DNA of 64,000 nucleotides from positions 186,001-250,000 of the forward strand of contig NZ_JBLFBO010000002.1 of assembly GCF_047338595.1 (NCBI RefSeq). Reading direction: 5' to 3'. Below are positions 1 to 8,938 of the stretch, piece after piece. Origin of the DNA: Nitrospira_D sp019636945. GTDB taxonomy: Bacteria > Nitrospirota > Nitrospiria > Nitrospirales > Nitrospiraceae. A model generated the notes under the pieces. The model was given only the letters and a program-made list of their open reading frames with translations, made no database searches and was not told where the DNA came from. Each line of letters opens with the position of its first letter. Position 1 is the stretch's first letter. The position numbers were made by a program, and so were the translations under genes.

Positions 1-232
1 ACGCGGACGGCACTTCAACATTCATCGCCAAGACCTTACCGTGCCTATCGACAATCGTACCGCGCGCTCCCTCCAGAGATACCGTCTTTCGATGTTGTCG
101 ATCCGCCTTGACCGACAGTTCAGCAGCTTGCCAGACCTGCAACGTCACCAGGCGGAACAGAACCACCCCAAATCCACTCAGTAGCAGCAACAGCAAGATA
201 TAGTGACGACCGCTAGGAACAAAACCCGCCAC
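1..232 (-). CDS. ftsI: FtsI/PBP2-type penicillin-binding protein, N-terminal fragment
   Basis: Only the first 77 codons lie in the window; the gene runs off the left edge. The start is GTG at 232, preceded five bases upstream by a perfect AGGAGG, and it overlaps the ftsL stop (TAGTG), so the two are translationally coupled. The visible protein has a short cytoplasmic head, one hydrophobic segment (about residues 11-30) and then R57-G-T-I-V-D-R63, the RGxIxDRxG signature that begins the non-catalytic domain of class B penicillin-binding proteins. In this position, after rsmH and ftsL, the expected product is the septal transpeptidase FtsI, which crosslinks peptidoglycan at the division site. 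The catalytic domain is outside the window, so the assignment rests on the N-terminal motif and on gene order. Confidence 0.88.
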   Translation of the reverse strand, partial: MAGFVPSGRHYILLLLLLSGFGVVLFRLVTLQVWQAAELSVKADRQHRKTVSLEGARGTIVDRHGKVLAMNVEVPSA

Positions 233-573
233 TAGTACCTCCTAGCCAGAAGATCATTCTTCGCGACTCGAACTTCTACCGGCGACACATCAGCGACCGC
301 CACCGGCTGCATACTGCCCGGCCTGAACTGAACCAATATGACCTGTCCCTGCTGCGGCAGACTCATTCCAAGCTCTTTGGTCGCCACCCGTGCGATCCGA
401 CCGGACGCACTCAAGGTGGAAAACTGCACCTTTAATTCATCACGTTGTCGCTCCAGCGTAGTTTTATCGCGCTTCAGCCGTTCGATCTGATACCCAACCC
501 GAACCATATCGACGCGTTCCCACACGAACACGAACACCAGACACAGCCCAAGAAGAACAGCCAAGATTTTCAT
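232..573 (-). CDS. ftsL: Cell division protein FtsL
   Basis: Small bitopic protein of 113 residues. A hydrophobic segment at about residues 3-18 is followed by a charged heptad-like stretch (about 28-58, rich in Leu, Arg, Lys and Glu) typical of the periplasmic coiled coil through which FtsL pairs with FtsB in the divisome. Sequence conservation in this family is low, so the call rests on size, topology and its place between rsmH and ftsI. Its ATG overlaps the rsmH stop by four bases (ATGA) and its stop overlaps the ftsI GTG, so three genes form one tightly coupled unit. Confidence 0.88.
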   Translation of the reverse strand: MKILAVLLGLCLVFVFVWERVDMVRVGYQIERLKRDKTTLERQRDELKVQFSTLSASGRIARVATKELGMSLPQQGQVILVQFRPGSMQPVAVADVSPVEVRVAKNDLLARRY

Positions 574-1499
574 GACAGCTCCTGCTTCGGTTGACGTTCA
601 GCAACTCGCAATTTGGCACTTCGTGATCGTGGATTCCGCTCACACTCTTCCCTGGACGGAATGAGTGGCTTCTTCGTGCACAGGGAGAGTTGTGCGTGAT
701 GTCCCTGTGCGAGTGACCGGAACGTGTGCTTGACCATACGGTCTTCAAGAGAATGAAAAGAAATCGCGCAGATCCTCCCCCCCTCCGACAGAACGTCGGT
801 CGCATCTCGAAGTGACGGCTCAATGCTATCAAGCTCTTGGTTCACGGCAATGCGAATCGCCTGAAATGTGCGCGTCGCGCAATGAATCCGGCCGTGTCGA
901 TACGACGCCGGCACCGAACGCACGACGATTGCAGCCAACGCCCCTGTCGTCTCAATCCGACAACGCTGTCGTTCCTGCACAATGGCCCGAGCAATCCGCC
1001 GCGCATACCGCTCCTCTCCAAACTGGTAGATAATATCCGCAAGCACGGATTCGGAGCTGGCGTTCACCACCTCGGTGGCAGTGAGACCGATCGACTGGTC
1101 CATACGCATATCGAGGGGGCCATCCTGCTGAAAACTAAATCCTCTTGCAGCATCGTCGATCTGCGGAGAGGAAACCCCAAAATCAAAAATCACCCCTCCA
1201 ACGGTGGAAACTCCCGCATCTGCCAGATGCTGCTTTAAATCTCGATGGTTCCCCTGGCGCAACACGACATGATCTCCAAACCGACTCAACCGCTGTCGAC
1301 TAAACTCAATCGCGTCCAGATCGCGATCCAACCCTATGACTTTCGTTCCAGGTTGACCAGACTCCAAGAGCAATTCGGCATGTCCACCGTATCCCACCGT
1401 ACAATCCAAAATGGTGATTGGCCGATTTGGAATGAGCCACTCACAGACCTCATTCCCAAACACTGATATGTGCGGAATTTCACAGTTAATCTTTTCCAC
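570..1499 (-). CDS. rsmH: 16S rRNA (cytosine1402-N4)-methyltransferase RsmH
   Basis: The product (309 residues, normal for the family) transfers a methyl group from S-adenosylmethionine to N4 of C1402 in the 16S rRNA decoding centre. The SAM-binding motif GYGGH is at residues 36-40, a second SAM-pocket segment (FDFGVSSPQID) is near 105-115, and the family signature SFHSLEDRMVK lies near 250. The start is a GTG at 1499; no in-frame ATG precedes the conserved region. A strong promoter lies only about 35 bp upstream and the usual mraZ gene is absent, so rsmH appears to be the first gene of this division cluster here. The tail overlaps ftsL by four bases. Confidence 0.96.
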   Translation of the reverse strand: MEKINCEIPHISVFGNEVCEWLIPNRPITILDCTVGYGGHAELLLESGQPGTKVIGLDRDLDAIEFSRQRLSRFGDHVVLRQGNHRDLKQHLADAGVSTVGGVIFDFGVSSPQIDDAARGFSFQQDGPLDMRMDQSIGLTATEVVNASSESVLADIIYQFGEERYARRIARAIVQERQRCRIETTGALAAIVVRSVPASYRHGRIHCATRTFQAIRIAVNQELDSIEPSLRDATDVLSEGGRICAISFHSLEDRMVKHTFRSLAQGHHAQLSLCTKKPLIPSREECERNPRSRSAKLRVAERQPKQELS

Positions 1500-1533
1500 C
1501 CACTATCCACCACTTTTACCCATTACTTGGGGA

Positions 1534-1561
1534 AGTATACTCTCGCATTTCTAGTTGTCAA
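1534..1561 (-). promoter_or_regulatory. Sigma70-type promoter of the rsmH-ftsL-ftsI cluster
   Basis: On the minus strand a perfect TTGACA (1561-1556) is followed after 16 bases by TATACT (1539-1534). The predicted transcript would start near 1527, about 28 bases before the rsmH GTG. This is one of the best -35/-10 matches seen in the window. Confidence 0.75.
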
Positions 1562-1757
1562 CTGCATTTCAACGACTTACAGCTCGTTGGACCTGTAGAT
1601 AACGTGCAGGATGGCACATGTCATGAGGGCTAATTCTTCTGTTCTATAGGTCTAAGTGGCTAGATCATTTGCTTTTTTTAATTAGTCTCCCTACTTCACC
1701 TTGTCCAACTCTTTAAGTTTCATTGACTTCCCCAACCATGAATTAGAGAATGATGTC

Positions 1758-2861
1758 ATGTGGAAAACTACCCCCACTTATTTCCTTACAGGTCTTTCCC
1801 TCCTAGTTGCCGCCGTCTTTTTGATCGGGGAGCAACCCCTGGCAAAAGACTTTAATCCTGACAATCCACTCAATCCACCGGCGCCGGTTTTTTGGTGTCC
1901 CGACAAGACACCCGACCAGCAGATTACGACTGGCAAGAACTCCGGCTGCAAACCCCTCTATGACCAGCAGGCCATGGAATCGTTCCAAGAGTCCGCACGG
2001 AATCGAGGATTTGACCTTCCGGAGCGTGATCCGATCAAAATCGTTGATTTACAAAATGCTGCTTCGAAGTTTTCTGATCGCTATCGGACGTTTGTATCCT
2101 GCTGCCTCACGGACAGTGACGCACCTGGGGATATCGTGGACCTTATCGATGAAGCAAACCATATCCTCAAAGCAGTCCAGCAAAAAGGCATCTATAATTC
2201 GTCCGGGTTTGGGAAGGGACAGGGAGCCACCACCGCAGGTCCAGGGAATGGCACGGGAAATGGCGGCCTAGGCGGTGGGCCTGGAGTTGCTCCAAAACTT
2301 GGGACGTTTGCACGGCAATTCACGCTCAGTGAAATCGTGGGAACCGTTGCGCGTGCCCGTGAGGATCTGCTTCGCCTAAACGACCGCCTGGACATGTTGA
2401 ATAAAGCTCAGGAGAACCTCAAAGAGGTTGACTATGAAAGCAGCGGGCGTGCCCGATTACAGATTCAGGAGGAGGAGGAAGCGATCAAGAGGGAGTTCCA
2501 GACAAAAAAGCCACCCTCCGCCGCACCAACAGGCATGGCTATTCAGGACACCACCTTGCGATCACGAATCGGTGGAGACATTGAAGACACCAGACTGAAC
2601 GCCAACTTCGGTGCAGACATCGGCGCCTCGGTTTCTCCTTACAGCAATGTGAATGAATCACTTCGCCCTCGTCGAGGGGAGACTATTCACGACAGCCAAA
2701 TCCCTCATCGACCGGGTACAGATATTCAAGACTCCACCATGTCGAGCAGCACAGGCTTCGAGGTGGATCGCTCACAAAATCGCGAAGGATCCTCCTCAGT
2801 TCCTCGGCGGGGAGTCGGAGCCGCAATAGGGGATTCTGATTTAAACAACCAGCGTCGATAG
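1758..2861 (+). CDS. Secreted hypothetical protein with Gly-rich linker and 13-residue repeats
   Basis: I do not recognise this family. The start ATG at 1758 is chosen because it places a positively flanked hydrophobic signal peptide at the N-terminus (about residues 6-25, ending near LAKD); longer in-frame starts at 1701 lack this. The middle holds several cysteines and a glycine/asparagine-rich linker, then a charged helical stretch. The last roughly 90 residues carry a degenerate repeat of the form G-x-x-I-x-D-[ST]-x-[LIM], seen at least six times and mostly spaced 13 residues apart (GGDIEDTRL, GETIHDSQI, GTDIQDSTM, GAAIGDSDL). The protein is probably exported and possibly surface-associated. 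It converges on the BNR lipoprotein gene, with 11 bases between them. Confidence 0.7.
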   Translation: MWKTTPTYFLTGLSLLVAAVFLIGEQPLAKDFNPDNPLNPPAPVFWCPDKTPDQQITTGKNSGCKPLYDQQAMESFQESARNRGFDLPERDPIKIVDLQNAASKFSDRYRTFVSCCLTDSDAPGDIVDLIDEANHILKAVQQKGIYNSSGFGKGQGATTAGPGNGTGNGGLGGGPGVAPKLGTFARQFTLSEIVGTVARAREDLLRLNDRLDMLNKAQENLKEVDYESSGRARLQIQEEEEAIKREFQTKKPPSAAPTGMAIQDTTLRSRIGGDIEDTRLNANFGADIGASVSPYSNVNESLRPRRGETIHDSQIPHRPGTDIQDSTMSSSTGFEVDRSQNREGSSSVPRRGVGAAIGDSDLNNQRR

Positions 2862-2872
2862 AGTTTCTCCCA

Positions 2873-3883
2873 CTATCCTCTGACCGGTAACATGGGCTCC
2901 CACGTCTCACCTGCATCCCGACTCCGATAGAGGCCACTCCCGTTGGTGCCGGCATAGAACACTCGAGGATCGATGTCGCTCTGCGCAATCGTTCTGACAT
3001 TGGTGGTCGCCAATCCCTTATTGATCAATTTCCACGACGCCCCTCCATCGTCACTTCGATGGACTCCATCACGCCCCGTGATATAGAGCACACCCCGCCG
3101 GGTTCGATCCAGCACCATTCCCACGATCATTTGATCCGTGAGCGATTCCCCTATTCTCTTCCAAGACTTGGCTCCATCAGTCGTTTTGTACATTCCAGCC
3201 AACGTGGCCGCATACACAACATCAGGCTCATAGGGATCGACCAGTATCGCCGTCACGTTCAAGGCTCTTGACGTCTTCACCATATCTGGCGGAATGAGTC
3301 CATTGTTCACCTTTTCCCAATGGCCGGCCTGATCAGTAGACTTATATACGCCACCGCTCGTTCCCGCGTACAGAATCGACGGACGCGTGGGGTCCATCCC
3401 AAGCGTCACGACCATGAGCACTTCTTTCATCCCCTCCATCTTTTTTGTCCACTGTTCGCCACCGTTCTTCGTTTCAAACACACCCATCGTCGTGGCGATA
3501 AAGATATGCTGGGCATCGGCAGGATCAAAGAGAAACTGATTCACCACAGAGCTGATGGTTGCATCATCAAGCCCTGAACGCATCGAAGCCCAACGCTGCC
3601 CCCCATCATGGCTCTTGTAGACAGCGTCACCCTTCGTCCCAGCGTAAACCGTTGCAGGATACGCCGGGTCAATCGCCATGGCGATGACGCGGGAATGACT
3701 CATCCCTTGCGAGAGATTCGTCCAGACCTGGCCACCGTCGCGGGTCTTATAGATATAATCATTAGTCGCAACGTAGATGATGTCGGGGTTCTTCGGATGG
3801 AGCTGAATGAGAACGATGGGATCGCTACGATTGCAACCAGCGAGAGAGGTTGCAATAAAGAGAAGTGCGAGCAGAATCTTCAT
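2873..3883 (-). CDS. Lipoprotein with seven Asp-box (BNR/sortilin-like) repeats
   Basis: A 336-residue exported protein with a lipobox, L-A-G-C17, so it should be lipid-anchored after cleavage before Cys17. It contains seven copies of an Asp-box of the type S/T-x-D-G-G-x-x-W (TRDGGQVW, SHDGGQRW, TKNGGEQW, STDQAGHW, TTDGAKSW, SDDGGASW, SRDAGETW), each preceded by YK/YR and by a P-x-x-[IV]-[YF]-A-[GA]-T strand. This pattern is known from WD40/YVTN-like beta-propellers of the sortilin/YCF48 type, so a seven-bladed propeller is likely. The catalytic residues of sialidases are not apparent, so an enzymatic role is not claimed. It probably binds a protein or glycan in the periplasm or at the outer membrane. 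Confidence 0.85.
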   Translation of the reverse strand: MKILLALLFIATSLAGCNRSDPIVLIQLHPKNPDIIYVATNDYIYKTRDGGQVWTNLSQGMSHSRVIAMAIDPAYPATVYAGTKGDAVYKSHDGGQRWASMRSGLDDATISSVVNQFLFDPADAQHIFIATTMGVFETKNGGEQWTKKMEGMKEVLMVVTLGMDPTRPSILYAGTSGGVYKSTDQAGHWEKVNNGLIPPDMVKTSRALNVTAILVDPYEPDVVYAATLAGMYKTTDGAKSWKRIGESLTDQMIVGMVLDRTRRGVLYITGRDGVHRSDDGGASWKLINKGLATTNVRTIAQSDIDPRVFYAGTNGSGLYRSRDAGETWEPMLPVRG

Positions 3884-3908
3884 GAGATTGCCACAAGCGC
3901 CACACCGC

Positions 3909-4406
3909 TCACCTATAGTTTGTAAACTGCAGATCGATTCCGAAGTCTCTGCCTTTCAAGAAGGCAATCGCCGATTGGAGGTCATCCTTGCTCTTCCCCA
4001 GCACCCGGACCTGTTCGCCTTGAATCTGAGCTTGGACTTTCAATTTTGAATCTTTCACCGCTTTAGTAATTTCCTTCGCTTTATCCGAGGCCAGTCCACT
4101 CTGGATCTTCGCAACTTGCCGCACCGTCCCGCTGAGCGCCGGCTCAACTTCACCGTAATCAAAGGCCTTCAACGACACTCCTCGCTTCACGCACTTCGCC
4201 TTGATGATCTCGTGTACTGCCTTGAGCTTGTACTCATCATCGGACACCATCACCAACTCCTTTTCCTTCTCATTCAAGGTGATCTCCGTCTTGGAGTCCT
4301 TAAAGTCAAAGCGCTGCTTGATCTCCTTCGTCGCCTGGTCCAGTGCGTTCTTCAGCTCCTGCATATTCACTTCTGATACAACATCGAATGAAAACTGATC
4401 AGCCAC
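3909..4406 (-). CDS. yajQ: YajQ family nucleotide-binding protein
   Basis: The protein is 165 residues, the usual length of YajQ, when started at the GTG at 4406, which has AGGAGG seven bases upstream; the longer open frame adds an unconserved head. It begins ADQFSFDVVSEV and contains the FDFKDSKTEI and KAFDYGEVEPA segments typical of the two ferredoxin-like lobes. Members bind nucleotides or RNA. A Xanthomonas homologue binds cyclic di-GMP and acts with a transcription factor, which is notable because four PilZ proteins lie within 12 kb. Here the ligand is unknown. The gene stands alone between a lipoprotein gene and cstA, all leftward. Confidence 0.93.
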   Translation of the reverse strand: MADQFSFDVVSEVNMQELKNALDQATKEIKQRFDFKDSKTEITLNEKEKELVMVSDDEYKLKAVHEIIKAKCVKRGVSLKAFDYGEVEPALSGTVRQVAKIQSGLASDKAKEITKAVKDSKLKVQAQIQGEQVRVLGKSKDDLQSAIAFLKGRDFGIDLQFTNYR

Positions 4407-4550
4407 GATCTCCTCCTTCTTTTCCTTCCTCAAGTGGGGCAGGATGGTCGATCCCCCCTTACGCGCATGCACCAAGCACCGCCTATAATTTCACAACCTG
4501 ATTGATCACGTGTGCGCGGGGCACGAGCACAAGAGATTGACCAAGGCGCC

Positions 4551-6572
4551 CTAGCAGCACCCCATTCCGTGCGGCAACTTAAATCTGCACCCCTCGTCAT
4601 TATGTTGACAGATCGCCGTCTGCATTCGTCCCGCCGACCCTCCACCAGCCACCACCACGACCTCGCTCGATGTAAACGGCTTCTTCAAGACGACATAGCC
4701 ATACCACTGCCGTAGGCTATCACTCAAGACAATCAATCCCAAGACCGCCACCGCCGCGACCAGCACTGCATCAAGATAGAGCGAGAACGCCTGGCCTGCC
4801 GCCAATGCCGCCGCCTTCCTCAGAAACATCCAGAACATTTGGTAGGACCCGGTCAGCGTAATCACACCGACGAAGAGCATCGGCAACGCCGTCACCCAGA
4901 GATAGGAGGACTTCCACATCTTGATCAACACCGTCGTCCCGATGCAGAGCGCCAGCATACCCAGTAGTTGGTTCGCGGCCCCAAACATCGGCCAAATGGT
5001 TGAAATACTTCCCGTCCCAATCAGATAGGCCCATGCCCCCACCACTAAGCCACTGCTCACGACGACACCAGGAATCCAGTTGATGCGCCGAAACGGCGCA
5101 TAGACTTTTCCCGCCATCTCTTGAACGAGGTAACGACCCACACGAGTCCCTGTATCAATTGTCGTCAGAATGAACAGCGCCTCGAATACCAGCGCGAATT
5201 GATACCAATAGGCCATCAGACCCGACATTCCTGGCAAGGCAGAAAAGATCGACGCCATCCCTACAGCCAAGGACACAGCCCCTCCTGGGCGCCCCGCCAC
5301 ATCCACCTCAACCATTTGTGACAGTTCAGCAATTCGCGACGGAGGAAAACCCATCGCTGACAACGCATCCGCACCCAATGTCGTGTTGATCGCCAGGTAG
5401 TCGCCTGGAATCAACACCGAGGCGGCGATCAACGCCATCACGCCTACAAAACTTTCTAATAGCATCGCCGCATAACCCACCACCGCCTGCGACTCCTGCT
5501 CGATCATCTTCGGAGTGGTGCCTGATGAGACCAGAGAATGAAAGCCCGAGATCGCTCCACAGGCAATCGTGATGAAGAGAAAGGGGAAGAGGGTACCAGG
5601 AATGATCGGTCCGCCGCCATTGGCAAACTGCGTCACGCGTGGCATCTCGATCGTGGGCGCCATGAGGATCACACCAACCCCAAGCAAAAATACCACGCCT
5701 AGTTTCATGAACGTCGAGAGATAGCCACGCGGCACCAGCAACATCCAGCCAGGCAATACCGAGGCGAGAAACCCATAGCCAGCCAAGAGCCAGACCAGCG
5801 ACGGCTTGTCGAACTCAAACAACCAAGCATAAGGCGACTGTGCGACGACTCGACCAAACAGCACCGCAGCAAGCAATAGGACGACGCCAAGAATTGACAC
5901 TTCAGCCACTGCACTAGGGCGAAACTTCTGGAGATAGAAACCCATGAGCAGGCCGATCGGGATCGTCATGGCGATCGTAAAGGTACCCCAGGCATTGTGA
6001 TAGAGCGCATTGACCACCGCAAAACCCAGCCCAGCCAGCGCCACCATCACAATAAAGAGCACCGCTACCGCTGTTGCTATGCCGGTGACAGAACCCAGCT
6101 CATCATGCGCGATCTCAGGGAGCGAACGCCCATTGCGTCGCATCGACGCCACAAGGATGATGAAGTCCTGTACCGCCCCGGCAAGCACGGCCCCAATCAC
6201 TAGCCAGAGAAACCCCGGCACAAATCCAAATTGTGCCGCCAACACCGGGCCAAGCAAGGGTCCCGCCCCTGCAATCGCGGCGAAGTGATGGCCAAAGAGC
6301 ACGACCTTATTGGTAGGGTGAAAATTGACACCATCGTTCAACCGCACCGCCGGCGTCACATGTTGATTGTTCAGTCCAACGACATGTCTGGCCAGCCATC
6401 GGCCATAGAATCGATAGGCCAGCACATAGATACAGGCCGCCGCCACGACCAGCCAAAGACCGTTTACTTTTTCATTGGGATTGATGACCCCGACCACATG
6501 GGCCAGAGCCAATGCGCCAAGAAGGGAAAGCAATACCCAGAGCAGATTCACGGCCACTTTCATGCGCGGCAT
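4551..6572 (-). CDS. cstA: CstA-family carbon starvation/pyruvate transporter
   Basis: A 673-residue polytopic inner-membrane protein with well over twelve hydrophobic segments. It carries the CstA core GAGPLLGPVLAAQFG (about residues 102-116) with the following VQDF, and SGFHSLVSSGTTPKMI near residue 345. Family members in enterobacteria take up pyruvate or peptides when carbon is scarce. In an autotrophic nitrifier-like genome it would be one of few organic-acid importers, but the substrate cannot be read from sequence. The C-terminal 40 residues after the last membrane segment are Gly/Ser-rich and unlike the usual tail. The start is ATG 6572 or 6563. A long inverted repeat lies 80-150 bp upstream and may control expression. 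Confidence 0.93.
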   Translation of the reverse strand: MPRMKVAVNLLWVLLSLLGALALAHVVGVINPNEKVNGLWLVVAAACIYVLAYRFYGRWLARHVVGLNNQHVTPAVRLNDGVNFHPTNKVVLFGHHFAAIAGAGPLLGPVLAAQFGFVPGFLWLVIGAVLAGAVQDFIILVASMRRNGRSLPEIAHDELGSVTGIATAVAVLFIVMVALAGLGFAVVNALYHNAWGTFTIAMTIPIGLLMGFYLQKFRPSAVAEVSILGVVLLLAAVLFGRVVAQSPYAWLFEFDKPSLVWLLAGYGFLASVLPGWMLLVPRGYLSTFMKLGVVFLLGVGVILMAPTIEMPRVTQFANGGGPIIPGTLFPFLFITIACGAISGFHSLVSSGTTPKMIEQESQAVVGYAAMLLESFVGVMALIAASVLIPGDYLAINTTLGADALSAMGFPPSRIAELSQMVEVDVAGRPGGAVSLAVGMASIFSALPGMSGLMAYWYQFALVFEALFILTTIDTGTRVGRYLVQEMAGKVYAPFRRINWIPGVVVSSGLVVGAWAYLIGTGSISTIWPMFGAANQLLGMLALCIGTTVLIKMWKSSYLWVTALPMLFVGVITLTGSYQMFWMFLRKAAALAAGQAFSLYLDAVLVAAVAVLGLIVLSDSLRQWYGYVVLKKPFTSSEVVVVAGGGSAGRMQTAICQHNDEGCRFKLPHGMGCC

Positions 6573-7045
6573 CCTAACAACCCGCCAGCCGCTTGTAAAT
6601 CCAGAGCACCGATTGCACAGGATTTGACAGAGGCGACCGACATCGAGAATAACTCACCCGCAACCATCTCTAACTGTGCCCATCCACTAATGTCTGAAAG
6701 AGTTTAGAGATGGCGGGTGTGCCTCTCTTAGATATTGCTTCAATGACTTGCCGATGCAATCCATCTCGCGGGAGGGAGAGCGTATTGAGGAGCGAGTCTT
6801 AACGATCTGACGGAGCGCAAGCCATGAGCTGGGTCTTCCGGATACCACGGCACATATACCCGTTGAGCGTGAAATCGAGGCCCCTGAGCAGGCATTTCGC
6901 TTACACCCCTTTGCGTCGTTTCAAACACCGTTCGCCTCGCTCAGCCCATCGCTCGTTTAGCTGAAACCGTAGCCTCCACGCGACGCTCTCTCCGACAACC
7001 GATCAATGGATCGGCGCCTCGGTTTTGGATATACTCTCGCTTACC
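6573..7045. other. Intergenic region between cstA and the first PilZ gene, with inverted repeat
   Basis: No convincing gene is seen. The leader of cstA (minus strand) holds an inverted repeat: CACCCGC-aa-CCATCTCTAAC at 6655-6675 against GTTTAGAGATGGCGGGTG at 6702-6719, pairing over about 17 bases with a two-base bulge and a 26-base loop. It has no U tract after it. It could be a protein-binding site or an mRNA leader hairpin. The rest (6720-7045) shows no clear signal. Confidence 0.5.
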
Positions 7046-7444
7046 ATGGCATCGGATTCGTTCCCCTCGCAATCTTCCCCGAGAGACCGCCGCGAATTTT
7101 ACCGTATCACCAGTACCCTTGCCATTCGCCTTCAACATGAGACCGACACGTCCGAAGGCCCTTTTTCAAAGGCACCTGTCAATCTCAGTGCAGGAGGGAT
7201 CGGGGTGACGACCAACACGGCCTTTCAGACGAATGAGATTCTCCTCTGCACCTTGCTACTGACCGATCAGGAACCCTTCAGAGTCTACGTGGAAGTCTTA
7301 CGAGTTGATCCCGTTCACAACCCGCCTCACACCTTTCGTCTTCATGGTCGTTTCATCCGAATGAGTACACCAGAACGTGAATTCTTGGTCAGAACGATTC
7401 TCCATCTGCAACGTGAACATCTCGCCAAGCACTATTCTGCATAA
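7046..7444 (+). CDS. Stand-alone PilZ domain protein (1 of 4)
   Basis: A 132-residue single-domain protein. The two PilZ signatures for binding cyclic di-GMP are intact: R-E-F-Y-R (RxxxR) near residue 20 and N-L-S-A-G-G (D/NxSxxG) near residue 47. The hydrophobic beta strands between and after them fit a PilZ barrel, and the C-terminus is helical. No enzymatic or receiver domain is fused, so it should act as an adaptor that changes partner binding when the second messenger is present. The start ATG 7046 is preferred over an upstream TTG at 7025; neither has a strong ribosome binding site. The target is unknown. Confidence 0.85.
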   Translation: MASDSFPSQSSPRDRREFYRITSTLAIRLQHETDTSEGPFSKAPVNLSAGGIGVTTNTAFQTNEILLCTLLLTDQEPFRVYVEVLRVDPVHNPPHTFRLHGRFIRMSTPEREFLVRTILHLQREHLAKHYSA

Positions 7445-7558
7445 TATGGGGGGCAAGCGATCTGCCTGTCGCATTCAAGATTCCTTTGAATCTCCACGCC
7501 TTGTCCCCACCAATGAGGGATTTCCTTTAGCTAATACGGTCGACTAGACTGCCTTACC

Positions 7559-7930
7559 GTGGAATTCACACGAACTTATTCACGCCAACACTATCGCGTT
7601 CCCCTTACCGTGCAGTACCCCGTGCTGTTTTCCGCGATTGACAGGATTGCAGAGGGGAAAGTCATGAACCTCACGGTGTTCGGCTGCACCATTGAATGCA
7701 CTGATGCCCTGCAGCAGGGAACCCCGCTGCGAATGCGATTGATTCTTCCAGACCAGGTTCAGTCGTTAGCGGTAGAGGAAGCAGAAGTTCGATGGGTCCA
7801 AGGGAATCGCATGGGGGTTCAATTCCACAAGGTTGAGCGTGCCGCAGATTTTCGGCTCCACGGATTTGTGTGGGATCGCATGATCGAGCGATTTCAGACA
7901 ATTGTTCAGGATGGGCTCTCTGCGCGGTGA
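7559..7930 (+). CDS. Stand-alone PilZ domain protein (2 of 4)
   Basis: A 123-residue PilZ-type protein started at GTG 7559. R-Q-H-Y-R near residue 9 matches RxxxR; the second motif is N-L-T-V-F-G near residue 37, with Thr in place of the usual Ser, a tolerated change. The segment V-R-W-V-Q-G-N-R-M-G-V-Q-F is the characteristic last strand pair of the barrel. It follows the first PilZ gene by 114 bp on the same strand, but the two proteins are quite different in sequence, so they are not a recent duplication. Its 3-prime end overlaps the convergent flippase-like gene by 25 bp. Confidence 0.83.
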   Translation: MEFTRTYSRQHYRVPLTVQYPVLFSAIDRIAEGKVMNLTVFGCTIECTDALQQGTPLRMRLILPDQVQSLAVEEAEVRWVQGNRMGVQFHKVERAADFRLHGFVWDRMIERFQTIVQDGLSAR

Positions 7931-8913
7931 TCTTTGCTCAGTTGCCGCTTTCCCACCAAAACGAGACAGACCAACCCAATACCGATCCAGACGACTTCTC
8001 GGAACCGTCGCAACAGCGCAAAGGTAATACCCGTCACATCGCTGTAGCCAAAGGCCTGTAATAAGAGGAGATTCCCAGCATCCTGCGCCCCAAGGCTACC
8101 CGGAATAAAACAGGTCCCGCCTTTAATCAGGGCAGCCAAGGCGCCGATCGAGATGACCAACCACGGGCTGGCGGTGTCACCGAGGCAAGAGAGAATGACA
8201 AACACCTCGAGCGATTCAGCCAACCAGCCAAACAGGCAAACTCCGGTTGAAAGTGCGAACGCCTCACGGTGGTGTCGGTAGAAACTCAGAATCGTTTGGT
8301 CGATGGAGCGCAAGTGCTCTTCTTGCGTCTCAAGCACCCGAATCCGCAATCCCAGTTTCTTGACCATCGACAGCATCGAGGCAAAGAGCCCGCGTTGCTG
8401 GACAAAGACAAAGCCACCAATCGAACAAACCAACACCGCTACACTGACAATTGCCGCCGTAATGGTCTGTCCCGCCGAACCGCCAGTACCCACAATGAAA
8501 AGCCCAATGACAATCCCGACAAGGATATAGAAGACTTCGGCAATCGTCAGAGTTGTCTTGGCAATCACCACGGACGCAGCGCCCTCCGTAATCGGAACAT
8601 GGTGCTGCTTCAACAGATACACCTTGAGTGGTTCGCCACCCAAATAGGCCGTGGGAGTGGTCATATTCACCACTTCGCCGGCCGTTCGGATTGTCAGTAG
8701 GCGCCAGAACGGCACGGCGTTCGCGGATGGTCCCAGCACCAGCTTCCACCCATAGGCCTCGATCACATACATGATGACAGAGGGAATCAACACAGCAAGC
8801 AGCGCGGCAGGCCCGAGCCTCGACCCCGCCTCATAAATGTTGCTGGGTCCGATATTCCAGACAAGTAGACACAGAACGATGAGGCCAACAGCAAGTAGGA
8901 TATAGCGCAACAC
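7906..8913 (-). CDS. Flippase-like (lysylphosphatidylglycerol synthase TM region) membrane protein
   Basis: A 335-residue integral membrane protein with about eight hydrophobic segments, of the AglD/MprF-N/HpnL-type superfamily. Conserved landmarks visible are the TPTAYLGGEPLKVYLL segment after the second helix and the C-terminal GTCFIPGSLGAQDAG, both hallmarks of this group. Relatives translocate or help synthesise polar lipids. The start is GTG 8913. It is the last gene of a leftward operon whose upstream genes make a CMP-activated phosphonate or alcohol and attach it to lipid, so a role in flipping or positioning that lipid is a reasonable inference, not shown by the sequence. Confidence 0.82.
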   Translation of the reverse strand: MLRYILLAVGLIVLCLLVWNIGPSNIYEAGSRLGPAALLAVLIPSVIMYVIEAYGWKLVLGPSANAVPFWRLLTIRTAGEVVNMTTPTAYLGGEPLKVYLLKQHHVPITEGAASVVIAKTTLTIAEVFYILVGIVIGLFIVGTGGSAGQTITAAIVSVAVLVCSIGGFVFVQQRGLFASMLSMVKKLGLRIRVLETQEEHLRSIDQTILSFYRHHREAFALSTGVCLFGWLAESLEVFVILSCLGDTASPWLVISIGALAALIKGGTCFIPGSLGAQDAGNLLLLQAFGYSDVTGITFALLRRFREVVWIGIGLVCLVLVGKRQLSKDHRAESPS

Positions 8914-8938
8914 GTGAGTCGGATGGGGAACGTAGTGG

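Noticed and set aside
2873..3883. Sialidase activity of the Asp-box lipoprotein
   Set aside because: Asp boxes are present but the arginine triad and catalytic Tyr/Glu of sialidases were not seen.
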